A stretch of 6,218 bases of DNA from DAIDJM01 sp964250215. GTDB taxonomy: Bacteria; Pseudomonadota; Alphaproteobacteria; Acetobacterales; Acetobacteraceae. This document shows positions 1 through 6,218 of this stretch, piece by piece. The position numbers and the translations under genes were made by a program. The notes below the pieces were generated by a model, which worked only from the letters and a program-made list of their open reading frames with translations, did no database searches and was not told where the DNA came from. Numbering within the stretch: position 1 is the first letter of the stretch; each line of letters starts with the position of its first letter. The stretch lies in assembly GCA_964250215.1 (NCBI GenBank), contig CAXUEX010000158.1, positions 1-6,218 on the forward strand, read 5' to 3'.

Positions 1-2435
1 AGGTGCGCCAACCCATTGAAAACGTGGTGCTGAATCAGGCCGGGCTGACGCTGAAAGCCGCTGCGCTCGGGGACGGCACGCGCGCCACGATCACGACCGA
101 CGACAAGGCGGAAACCGCGACGCTGAAATTCGCCAAGCCGATCGCCACCGGCGCCCATGTGCTGACCATCGATTATGCTGGCAAGATTCCGGAAACGCCG
201 GCCGGCATTTATTACGACGACTACAAGGATCCTTCCGGCGCGCAGAAGCGCATGTTGGTGACGCAGTTCGAGGTGGCGGATGCGCGGCGCATGTTCCCGG
301 GCTGGGACGAGCCGGCGTTCAAAGCCACGTTCCGGCTTTCCGCCGTGCTGCCGAGCCATTTCGTGGCCATCGCCAACATGCCGGTGCAAAGCCGCACCCC
401 GGCCGGCGATGGGCTGACGAAGGTGCAGTTCGCGACGACGCCGCGCATGTCCACCTATCTGCTCGCCTTGATTTCCGGCGAGCTCTCGGCGCTGGATGGC
501 CAAGCGGGCGCCACGAAGCTGCATGCGTACGCGCCCACCGGCGAGCAGGACCAGGCGCAGTATGCGCTTTCCGTAGAAACCAAAGTGCTGCCCTACTATA
601 ACGACTATTTCGGCGTACCCTATCCGTTGCCGAAACTGGATCTGATCGCCATTCCCGGCAATTTCGAGGCCGGCGCGATGGAAAACTGGGGTGCCATTAC
701 GTTCATCGACAATGGCATGCTGTTCGATCCGAAAACCTCCGATGCAGCCACGCGCGAGCGCATCCACATCTACGTGGCGCACGAGATGTCGCATCAATGG
801 TCGGGCGATCTCGTGACGATGGGCTGGTGGGACAACATCTGGCTGAACGAGGGTTTCGCCACGTGGATGGAGTTCAAGGCCACCGACCATTTCAATCCGA
901 GCTGGGAAATATGGCCGCGGCAGCACGAAGCCCGCGAGCAGGCGATGGCGCAGGATGCGGTGCCGAGCACGCATCCCATCCAGCAGCCGATCCGCAGCGT
1001 GAGCGAGGCCAACAGCGCATTCGACCAGATCAGCTACCAGAAAGGCGAGCAGATCATCCGCATGATCGAGGACTGGATCGGTGCCGACACGTTCCGCGAT
1101 GGCATGCGCGCCTACATGAAGGCGCACCAATACGGCAACACCACCAGCGCCGATCTGTGGGCGGCGCTGGGTGCCGCGGCGCACAAGGATGTGGGCGCGG
1201 TCGCCACCGGCTTCACCGAGCAGCCGGGCATTCCGCTGGTGCATGTGGCGCGGCAATGCGCCGGTGGCCAGGCGCGCATCGTGCTCACGCAAGACCGTTT
1301 CACCATCCACGATCCGCACCCGGCAAAGCTTGCCTGGAAGGTGCCCGTTACGGTCGGCGGCCCGGGGCTGCCGCGGGTGCACACGCTGCTGGAGGGCTCG
1401 GCGACATTGTCGATCGCTTCCTGCAATGCGCCGGCCAAGGCCAATCTGGGCGAGGACGGCTATTTCCGCACCGAATACGATGCGGCCTCGCTGCACGCGC
1501 TCAGCGCAGCGTTCACGAAATTCGGCGCCGCCGACCGGGCCAATCTGCTGGGCGACCAGTATGCGATGTTCGTCGCCGGGCGAGAGCCACTGGCCACCTA
1601 CCTCGATCTGCTGCCGCAACTGCGCGGCGAGACCGACATTGCGGTGTGGAGCGACACGCTCTCGCACCTGCGATCGCTCGACCGCGCCACTCAGGGCGGT
1701 GCGGTGCGGTCGAAATTCCGCGCCTATGCACGCGCACTGCTGCAGCCGGAATTCGCACGGCTTGGCTGGGATGCGAAGCCGGGCGAGAGCTTCCTGGATG
1801 CGCTGCTGCGGCCGGAGATGATCGCGGCGCTCGGCCAGTTCGACGATCCCGCCGTAACCGCCGAAGCGCATAAGCGATTCGAAGTCTTCATGAAAGACCC
1901 GTCCAGCCTGTCGCCCAATCTGCGCGAGGCGGTGCTGGGCATCGTCGGCCACCACGCCGACCAGGCCACCTACGACGAACTGCGCCAACGCGGCGAGGAA
2001 GCCACGAGCACGGAGGAAAAGCTGCGCTACTACGGCGCCATGGCCTCGGCGGAAAATCCGAAGCTGGTGGCGCAAACGATCAAATATCTCGCGGCCGGCA
2101 AGATCCCGAACGGCCGCATCCTGGAAGTGCTGTTCACCGCCTCGCAGAAATCCGACAATCCCGACCTCGTCTGGCATCTCACCCTGCCCGAGCAGGACGC
2201 GATCCGTGCGAAGCTCGCGCCGCTGACGCGCGACGTGCTGTTGCCGGCGGCCGCCATGGGCGTGACGAACCCGGCGATCGCGGCCGAGCTCAGGCAGCAG
2301 ACCGCCGGCAGCGCGTCGCTGGGTGCAAAGGTGTGGACCGCGCGTGCACTGGATGCGATCGGCACCGCTTCCGACCTGAAGCGTCGCGCGGAACCCGCAC
2401 TGGCTTCCTGGCTGGCGGCGTCCCACCCGACCTGA
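1..2435 (+). CDS. M1-family zinc metallo-aminopeptidase (aminopeptidase N-like), 5'-truncated by window edge
   Basis: The enzyme removes N-terminal amino acids from peptides using one catalytic zinc. Numbering from the GTG at position 3, visible hallmarks are the WDEP segment of the N-terminal beta domain (W101-P104), the substrate-anchoring GAMEN motif (224-228), the zinc site HEMSH (260-264) with the third ligand E283 exactly 18 residues later, and the likely transition-state tyrosine Y345 in an ISYQKG context. From about residue 485 to the TGA at 2433-2435 the protein is a helix-rich ERAP1-like C-terminal domain. All catalytic residues are present, so it should be active. The frame is open to the left edge, and the opening residues (VVLNQAGLTL) normally sit some 60-90 residues into such proteins. 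The GTG is therefore probably internal, and the true start, any signal peptide and the promoter lie upstream. Whether it is periplasmic or cytoplasmic cannot be told. It converges on the minus-strand sulfotransferase gene with 26 nt between stops. Confidence 0.95.
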   Translation, partial: VRQPIENVVLNQAGLTLKAAALGDGTRATITTDDKAETATLKFAKPIATGAHVLTIDYAGKIPETPAGIYYDDYKDPSGAQKRMLVTQFEVADARRMFPGWDEPAFKATFRLSAVLPSHFVAIANMPVQSRTPAGDGLTKVQFATTPRMSTYLLALISGELSALDGQAGATKLHAYAPTGEQDQAQYALSVETKVLPYYNDYFGVPYPLPKLDLIAIPGNFEAGAMENWGAITFIDNGMLFDPKTSDAATRERIHIYVAHEMSHQWSGDLVTMGWWDNIWLNEGFATWMEFKATDHFNPSWEIWPRQHEAREQAMAQDAVPSTHPIQQPIRSVSEANSAFDQISYQKGEQIIRMIEDWIGADTFRDGMRAYMKAHQYGNTTSADLWAALGAAAHKDVGAVATGFTEQPGIPLVHVARQCAGGQARIVLTQDRFTIHDPHPAKLAWKVPVTVGGPGLPRVHTLLEGSATLSIASCNAPAKANLGEDGYFRTEYDAASLHALSAAFTKFGAADRANLLGDQYAMFVAGREPLATYLDLLPQLRGETDIAVWSDTLSHLRSLDRATQGGAVRSKFRAYARALLQPEFARLGWDAKPGESFLDALLRPEMIAALGQFDDPAVTAEAHKRFEVFMKDPSSLSPNLREAVLGIVGHHADQATYDELRQRGEEATSTEEKLRYYGAMASAENPKLVAQTIKYLAAGKIPNGRILEVLFTASQKSDNPDLVWHLTLPEQDAIRAKLAPLTRDVLLPAAAMGVTNPAIAAELRQQTAGSASLGAKVWTARALDAIGTASDLKRRAEPALASWLAASHPT

Positions 2436-2453
2436 AGCTGCACGCCGCCCGCT

Positions 2454-2485
2454 AATCTGTGCTACGAGAAATCGTAGCCCAGATT
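2454..2485. terminator. Convergent inverted repeat, candidate bidirectional terminator
   Basis: The + strand reads AATCTG-T-GCTACGA-GAAA-TCGTAGC-C-CAGATT: a 7-bp perfect inner stem, one T/C mismatch and a 6-bp perfect outer stem closing on a 4-nt loop (GAAA on +, TTTC on -). It lies between the two convergent stop codons and runs into the sulfotransferase gene, so that gene's TAG (2464-2462) is in the inner stem. On the + strand the outer arm runs into TTTT (2484-2487) but no long T tract; the - strand side has none. The symmetry and position fit a shared terminator or a 3'-end stabilising hairpin. Intrinsic termination strength is uncertain. Confidence 0.6.
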
Positions 2486-4282
2486 TTCGACAGTCTGTTG
2501 CAAATACGGCATCGCGGGCGCGAGCTCCGCGCGGTAGTTCTTCCAGCGGAACCGGGACCGTGCATAGAGCGGCTCCGTCACCTGCGCATGGCTGGCGGTG
2601 CGTGCATAGCGTGCGTTCTCGGTGAACCGCAGGCAGCGCGGATCGAAATTCAGGCCGATCCGATCGAGCACCGATCGCAGCACGATTTCCGGGCTGTCCA
2701 CCAGCGCTTCGTAGCGTATCTCGGTCACCTTTAGCTGCATTTCCGATTGGTAGTGCGCGATCAAATCGGCAATGCGCGCGAAATGCAGCGCCGCGGTTTC
2801 CAGTTTGGCCGCACAATCGAAACCGTGCGTGAGCTGGTTGGAAAATACCGACAGCACCACATCCAGCGGGTGCCGCACCAGCCGCAGGATGGGGGAGGCC
2901 GGAAACAGCAGCGCAATCAGCCCGAGATGCGTTTCGTTCAGCGGCATCTTGTCGGTGAACCACGGCCGGGCCGGATCGGCCGCGCGATAGTGCCGGGCGC
3001 CGCGCAGGTACTGATCGCGCAGAATTTCCAGGCCCTCCCGCCCGTCGCCCATCCAAAGCTCGGCAAGCGCCTCCGGGTAGCGCAGCGGACTGCCGAGCAG
3101 TTGCGGTGCCGCATCGGCGAGCTGGTGGATCAGCGGCAGCTCGTCGCCGCCCGAGACGAGCGGATGCGACGACAGCATCTGTTCCAGCAGCGTGGTGCCG
3201 GAACGCGGAAAGCCGAGAATGAAGATCGGCTGCGGGCCGGCGGCTTTCTCGGCGCGCGGCAGATTGGCGGTGCGCCCCGCGGTGTAGAAGTTGCGCAGCC
3301 GGTCCAAATACTGCGCCACCTCGTCGGCGGCGTAGGTCCGGCCGCCACGCTCCACGTAGAGCGATTTGCCGGCCTGCCACGCCGCAAACGCCTCGCCGTG
3401 GCGGCCAAGCCGGTCCAGGGTGCGCCCGCGCGCGAGCCAGGCTTCGGCCGAAGGTTCCGCGATTCCCGCCAGCGTTTCGAGCGCGGTGCCGGCTTGGCCG
3501 ATTCGTGCCTGCAGTTCGGCCCGCGCCACGTGTATGGCCTGGTTCTGCGGCGCCGCGCGCCCGGCTTCCTCCAGCAATGCAGCGGCGCGCGGGAAATCGC
3601 GCGCGGCCTGCTCGGTGTGCGCCCAACCGAACAAGATTTCTACGTCGCCCGGTTTTGCCGCGGCCGCCTCCGCGTATAGCGTGCGCGCTTCATCGAGCCG
3701 GCTTTGCTGGTGCAGTGACGCCGCGAGCCGTGCCAGCAGCAGCGGATTGCGCACTTGGAGGAGATCGAGCGCACGCCGAAAATGGTGCTCGGCCGCGTGG
3801 CCGCGCGCTTGCTCCAGCAGCACCATGCCCATCACTTCATGCGCGAGCGGCCCCAGCGGCGCGAGCCGCACCGCGTTGCGGGCCTGGGCTTCCGCGCCGG
3901 CGATCTGGCCTTCGCGCAGCAGCCGGATCGCGAGTTCGCAGCGCGCCCAGACGTCGTTCGGATGATGGCCGACGAAGCGCCGCAGCAGCGCCTCGGCGGC
4001 ATTGGCGGGTCCACGCTCTGCCCGCAGCGCATATAGCGCGCGCAGCGCGGCCGGATGGTCGGGCGCCAGATCCAGGATTGCGAGCAACGCTGCCTCGTCC
4101 GGTTTCTCGCCGGAGAGCGCTGTTTCGATGGCTGCATCCAATTTTCCCGCCGCGACAGGATCCGGCAGGCAGGCCGGCGGCATTTCGCAGCAGCGCAACG
4201 CGCGCAGCCCGGAGCCGCAGGGGCAGGCGCGGCGGTCCCGCAGGCTGCCGTCGAGATGGGAAAAATCCGCCGGGCGCTGCAT
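2462..4282 (-). CDS. TPR-containing sulfotransferase with N-terminal SEC-C-like motif
   Basis: A 606-residue protein predicted to move a sulfuryl group from PAPS to an acceptor. Residues 20-32 hold a Cys cluster (CPCGSG, then C31-C32) with the spacing of SEC-C zinc motifs. Residues about 60-310 are a run of TPR-like helical pairs, suggesting partner or substrate binding. The sulfotransferase domain starts near 352: the 5'-phosphosulfate loop is FPRSGTT (358-364), E381 in GGDELP sits where tyrosylprotein-sulfotransferase-type enzymes carry their catalytic Glu, and the 3'-phosphate site is RHPLDVVLS with R470 and S478. The C-terminal RWKNY segment is typical of bacterial TPR-sulfotransferases. 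There is no signal peptide or membrane segment, so a cytoplasmic location is inferred. The ATG is 2 nt after the methyltransferase TAG, with a weak GGGA Shine-Dalgarno-like sequence at 4295-4292; the start is supported because the Cys motif lies just inside it. The acceptor (protein tyrosine, glycan or small molecule) is unknown. Confidence 0.9.
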   Translation of the reverse strand: MQRPADFSHLDGSLRDRRACPCGSGLRALRCCEMPPACLPDPVAAGKLDAAIETALSGEKPDEAALLAILDLAPDHPAALRALYALRAERGPANAAEALLRRFVGHHPNDVWARCELAIRLLREGQIAGAEAQARNAVRLAPLGPLAHEVMGMVLLEQARGHAAEHHFRRALDLLQVRNPLLLARLAASLHQQSRLDEARTLYAEAAAAKPGDVEILFGWAHTEQAARDFPRAAALLEEAGRAAPQNQAIHVARAELQARIGQAGTALETLAGIAEPSAEAWLARGRTLDRLGRHGEAFAAWQAGKSLYVERGGRTYAADEVAQYLDRLRNFYTAGRTANLPRAEKAAGPQPIFILGFPRSGTTLLEQMLSSHPLVSGGDELPLIHQLADAAPQLLGSPLRYPEALAELWMGDGREGLEILRDQYLRGARHYRAADPARPWFTDKMPLNETHLGLIALLFPASPILRLVRHPLDVVLSVFSNQLTHGFDCAAKLETAALHFARIADLIAHYQSEMQLKVTEIRYEALVDSPEIVLRSVLDRIGLNFDPRCLRFTENARYARTASHAQVTEPLYARSRFRWKNYRAELAPAMPYLQQTVENLGYDFS

Positions 4283-4287
4283 GCCTA
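4280..4287 (-). other. 2-nt stop-to-start junction (TAG-GC-ATG)
   Basis: The methyltransferase TAG (4287-4285) is followed by GC and then the sulfotransferase ATG (4282-4280). There is no room for a promoter or terminator, so the genes are co-transcribed and the downstream gene probably depends on termination-reinitiation. Confidence 0.85.
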
Positions 4288-5421
4288 CGGATCCCGCTGC
4301 ATTTCTGCCGCCAGAGCGGAGCCCGTAAGATCGCGCAGCACGATTTGCATGGCCGCCATCGGCTCGCCGAGTTCGGAGATGCAGTTGCGGCCATTCGCAA
4401 CTTCAACCGGGCGAGGATCGCCCGCGAATTGCGCGATCGCACGCAGCTCGAAATCGCTTGCATCGGTGTCGGCGAGGCGCACCGCGAAACCGGTGAGATC
4501 GGCCGCTTCGCCCCGGCTGCCGACGAATTCTCCGGCGCCCACCCAGGCCGTCCATGTGCCGTCGCTCGATCGCGCGCGGTATTGCAAAGCCGGCCGGTGG
4601 GCCGCCACGCGCAGCGAAAACCCCTGGATGTGCCGGCCTTCCACGGCCGGACGCACGCAACCCGTGGCCACCAGCCGGTCCCCGGTTTGGCCGATATGCG
4701 CCAGAATCGTCACCGGGATGCCGGCCTTCCCGTCCGGTATCGCAACAAGCGGCCGATCCAGCAATGCGCCATCGGGTGCCGTCTCGCCCTTCTCCAGCAA
4801 GCAGGCGCGGCGGAACACGTGGATCGATCGCAGGCTGCGCCCGTAGGTCCGCAGAAACGCATCCTCCTCGCGCTCGATCGGCAGGGTGAAATCCGCCAGC
4901 CGGTAATCGATCAGCCGTTTCAGATAGTCGGCGCAGGAGAAACGTGCGTTGCCGCGATAGGCTTTGCCGGCCTCGCCATACGCAAAATAGAGATCCTCGA
5001 CGATGTAAATTCCGCCGGGCTTCACGAAGGGCAGCAAGGTTTGCAGCGTGGCGATCTGGTGTTCCCAACGGTGCGATCCGTCGTCGATCACGATGTCGAA
5101 CGGTCCACGGCGCTGTGCCAAGCCGACCAGATGCTGGATATTGCCTTGATCGACGGTTTCGATCGCCACCCGGCCGCGCGCCAGCCGCCGCGCCGCGGGT
5201 TCCACGTCGGCGCCGATGATCCGGGCATTCGGAAAATACGCTTCCCATAGATCGAGCGAGGCGCCGCGCCACACGCCGATTTCCAGCAGCGTGATCGGCG
5301 AATTGCGCAGCTTCGCAAAGAAACGTTCGTAGGTGTTGAGGTAGTCGTGCTGCGGGCTGGCTTTGTCGGTGCCGAACTGCCGTCCGAGCGCATCCAGGCT
5401 CGGCAGATCGCTGTCGCTCAT
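4285..5421 (-). CDS. Class I SAM-dependent methyltransferase (MycE/macrocin O-methyltransferase-like) with a repeat-bearing C-terminal domain
   Basis: A 378-residue protein starting at the ATG that overlaps the trpE stop. Residues 1-210 form a Rossmann methyltransferase: FGTDK (16-20) and a downstream H..Y..YE..F pattern, the SAM-binding LEIGVWRGAS (46-55), an acidic residue after strand 2 (D72), DDGSH (113-117) and VEDLYFAY (141-148). In metal-dependent sugar O-methyltransferases such as MycE, the DDGSH and ED segments supply the Mg2+ ligands and a catalytic His. Equivalent residues here would be D114, E142, D143 and H117, with matching spacing, so O-methylation of a hydroxyl is the best guess. 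Residues about 235-364 are an extra domain not needed for catalysis, built of three diverged repeats (annotated separately). A longer frame exists upstream to 5538 but overlaps trpE and lacks family similarity, so it was rejected. No Shine-Dalgarno is visible; translation is probably coupled to trpE. The acceptor is unknown, and the context with a sulfotransferase suggests glycan, protein or metabolite decoration. Confidence 0.88.
   Translation of the reverse strand: MSDSDLPSLDALGRQFGTDKASPQHDYLNTYERFFAKLRNSPITLLEIGVWRGASLDLWEAYFPNARIIGADVEPAARRLARGRVAIETVDQGNIQHLVGLAQRRGPFDIVIDDGSHRWEHQIATLQTLLPFVKPGGIYIVEDLYFAYGEAGKAYRGNARFSCADYLKRLIDYRLADFTLPIEREEDAFLRTYGRSLRSIHVFRRACLLEKGETAPDGALLDRPLVAIPDGKAGIPVTILAHIGQTGDRLVATGCVRPAVEGRHIQGFSLRVAAHRPALQYRARSSDGTWTAWVGAGEFVGSRGEAADLTGFAVRLADTDASDFELRAIAQFAGDPRPVEVANGRNCISELGEPMAAMQIVLRDLTGSALAAEMQRDP
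4336..4713 (-). repeat. Three tandem ~38-residue protein repeats, ChW-like, in the methyltransferase C-terminus
   Basis: Reading the protein, unit 1 is residues 237-272, unit 2 is 279-316 and unit 3 is 324-362. Each opens with a beta-like strand (VTILAHI, LQYRARS, FELRAIA), has a central Gly (G254, G297, G344), a second Gly 7-8 residues later, and closes with an alternating hydrophobic strand (IQGFSLRV, LTGFAVRL, MAAMQIVL). Units 1 and 3 have identical spacing from the central Gly to the end (18 residues); unit 2 is one longer. Unit 2, with YRAR, two Trp (W290, W293), a GEFVGSRGE turn and GFAVRL, most resembles the clostridial hydrophobic W (ChW) repeat, which reads roughly YRAHVQ..GW..WV.DG..AGTTG...R.EAI.I.L. 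A binding role is inferred. The DNA itself is not repetitive. Confidence 0.55.
5418..5421 (-). other. ATGA stop/start overlap coupling trpE to the methyltransferase gene
   Basis: On the - strand A5421-T-G-A5418 contains the methyltransferase ATG (5421-5419) and the trpE TGA (5420-5418). No purine-rich Shine-Dalgarno precedes the ATG (upstream bases are GCGGCGGCCGACGCACA), which points to translational coupling. It also fixes the methyltransferase start. Confidence 0.85.
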
Positions 5422-6218
5422 TGTGCGTCGGCCGCCGCGAAGCGCACGGCTTCTTCGGCGGCGCGGAACAGCGCGCGCGCCTTCTGGCGCGTTTCCTGGT
5501 ATTCGGACTCCGCGATGCTGTCGGCCACCACGCCGCACCCCGCCTGCACATGCATCTCGCCGTTCTGCACGATGGCAGTGCGCAACGCGATGCAGGTGTC
5601 CATCGTGCCGTCGGGCGCGAAATAGCCGATGCAGCCGGCATAGATGCCGCGCGCGTGCGGCTCCAGCTCGCCGATGATCTGCATGGCGCGGATTTTTGGC
5701 GCCCCGGTCAGCGTGCCCGCGGGAAAACCCGCCGTGAGTGCCGCGATCGCGTCCGTGCCGGGGCGCACCCGGCCCTCCACGGTGCTGCTGATGTGCATCA
5801 CATGGCTGAACCGCTCGATGGCGAAGCTTTCGGTCACACGCACCGTGCCGGGTTCGGCGACACGCCCCGCATCGTGGCGCGCGAGGTCGATCAGCATCAG
5901 GTGCTCGGCGCGTTCCTTGGGATCGGCGAGCAATTCCGCCTCCAGCTGCGCATCCTCGCTGGCATTGGTGCCCCGCGGCCTGGTGCCGGCCAGCGGCCGC
6001 ACGGTGATCTTGCCATTGCGCAGCCGCACCAGAATTTCCGGGCTGCTGCCCACCACCGCGAAATTCGCGAAATCGAAATGATACAGGAACGGCGCCGGGT
6101 TGATGCGGCGCAGCGCGCGATAGAGCGCGAACGGCGGCAGCGCGAACGGGGCGGAGAAGCGTTGGCTCGGCACGATCTGGAACGCGTCGCCGGCTGCGAT
6201 GTAGGCGCGGGCGCGTTC
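5418..6218 (-). CDS. trpE: Anthranilate synthase component I, C-terminal 266 residues (5' end beyond right edge)
   Basis: Component I makes anthranilate from chorismate, the first committed step of tryptophan synthesis, normally with the TrpG glutaminase. The visible part is most of the chorismate-binding domain. The frame is open to the right edge, beginning ERARAYIAAGDAFQIVPSQR, the usual YI.AGD.FQ..LSQRF segment. Then follow GSSPEILVR, PLAGTRPRG, DPKERAEHLML, the SHVMHI active-site His region, PAGTLTGAPKIRAM, and GYFAPDG..DTCIALRT near the C-terminus. The PAGTL form and the DTCIALRT segment favour TrpE over PabB, and the AEEAVRFA tail resembles alphaproteobacterial TrpE. The internal GTG at 6173 is not a real start. 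The conserved LxRND segment reads LARHD here (His codon 5876-5874), and the usual QAGAG is QAGCG. The N-terminal Trp-feedback site is outside the window, so allosteric control cannot be judged. The next gene starts within the stop codon and is not trpG. Confidence 0.92.
   Translation of the reverse strand, partial: ERARAYIAAGDAFQIVPSQRFSAPFALPPFALYRALRRINPAPFLYHFDFANFAVVGSSPEILVRLRNGKITVRPLAGTRPRGTNASEDAQLEAELLADPKERAEHLMLIDLARHDAGRVAEPGTVRVTESFAIERFSHVMHISSTVEGRVRPGTDAIAALTAGFPAGTLTGAPKIRAMQIIGELEPHARGIYAGCIGYFAPDGTMDTCIALRTAIVQNGEMHVQAGCGVVADSIAESEYQETRQKARALFRAAEEAVRFAAADAQ

Noticed and set aside
3..5. GTG at position 3 as the true aminopeptidase start
   Set aside because: The first visible residues belong to the middle of the N-terminal beta domain, so the gene must extend left of the window.
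797..1873. A 358-codon + strand frame inside the aminopeptidase gene
   Set aside because: It is a +2 shadow of the M1 peptidase, with low-complexity Arg/His/Gly composition and no recognisable motif.
2436..2461. A small gene or promoter in the gap between the convergent genes
   Set aside because: The gap is 26 nt and is largely taken up by the inverted repeat; no -35/-10 pair or start codon with a binding site is seen.
3505..5250. A 581-codon open frame on the + strand opposite the sulfotransferase and methyltransferase genes
   Set aside because: It crosses two well-supported genes on the other strand, is rich in Arg/Ala/Pro as expected of antisense frames in GC-rich DNA, and shows no domain motif.
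5422..5538. A longer methyltransferase start upstream of 5421
   Set aside because: The extra 39 residues are Arg-rich and out of frame with trpE; the ATGA overlap with the trpE stop is the natural start.
4403..5641. A 412-codon - strand frame overlapping trpE and the methyltransferase gene
   Set aside because: It is an out-of-frame shadow; the trpE and methyltransferase frames carry all the conserved motifs.
5418..6218. PabB (aminodeoxychorismate synthase) or isochorismate synthase instead of TrpE
   Set aside because: PAGTLTGAPK, SHVMHI and DTCIALRT with the AEEAVRFA tail fit TrpE better; PabB usually has PGGSITGAPK. The missing N-terminus leaves a small doubt.

Overview
The window is a fully coding, GC-rich stretch with codon use typical of GC-rich Proteobacteria. 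The TrpE tail and the TPR-sulfotransferase resemble alphaproteobacterial proteins, so an alphaproteobacterium is the best guess. This is inference from protein style, since no rRNA or other marker is present.

Layout: positions 1-2435 on the + strand hold most of an M1-family zinc aminopeptidase; its N-terminus lies beyond the left edge. It converges on a three-gene run on the - strand. In transcription order that run is trpE (anthranilate synthase component I, entering from the right edge, ending at 5418), a class I O-methyltransferase-like gene (5421-4285) and a TPR-sulfotransferase (4282-2462). The trpE stop and methyltransferase start share an ATGA, and only 2 nt separate methyltransferase and sulfotransferase, so the three are almost certainly one transcript with coupled translation. 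The 26-nt gap between the convergent gene ends carries a long inverted repeat (2454-2485) with a 4-nt loop, a plausible bidirectional terminator.

How the genes fit together: the aminopeptidase is a separate housekeeping or peptide-scavenging gene. TrpE supplies anthranilate for tryptophan. The two downstream genes encode group-transfer enzymes (methyl from SAM, sulfuryl from PAPS) with no obvious role in tryptophan synthesis, and trpG is not next to trpE on its downstream side. The methyltransferase has a C-terminal extension that reads as three diverged ~38-residue repeats resembling ChW (hydrophobic W) repeats. The sulfotransferase starts with a SEC-C-like Cys cluster before its TPR array. 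Together they look like a small modification module for a glycan, protein or small molecule that shares the trpE promoter. The substrate cannot be read from the sequence. No RNA gene, mobile element, CRISPR array or promoter was found; the promoters of both transcripts lie outside the window.
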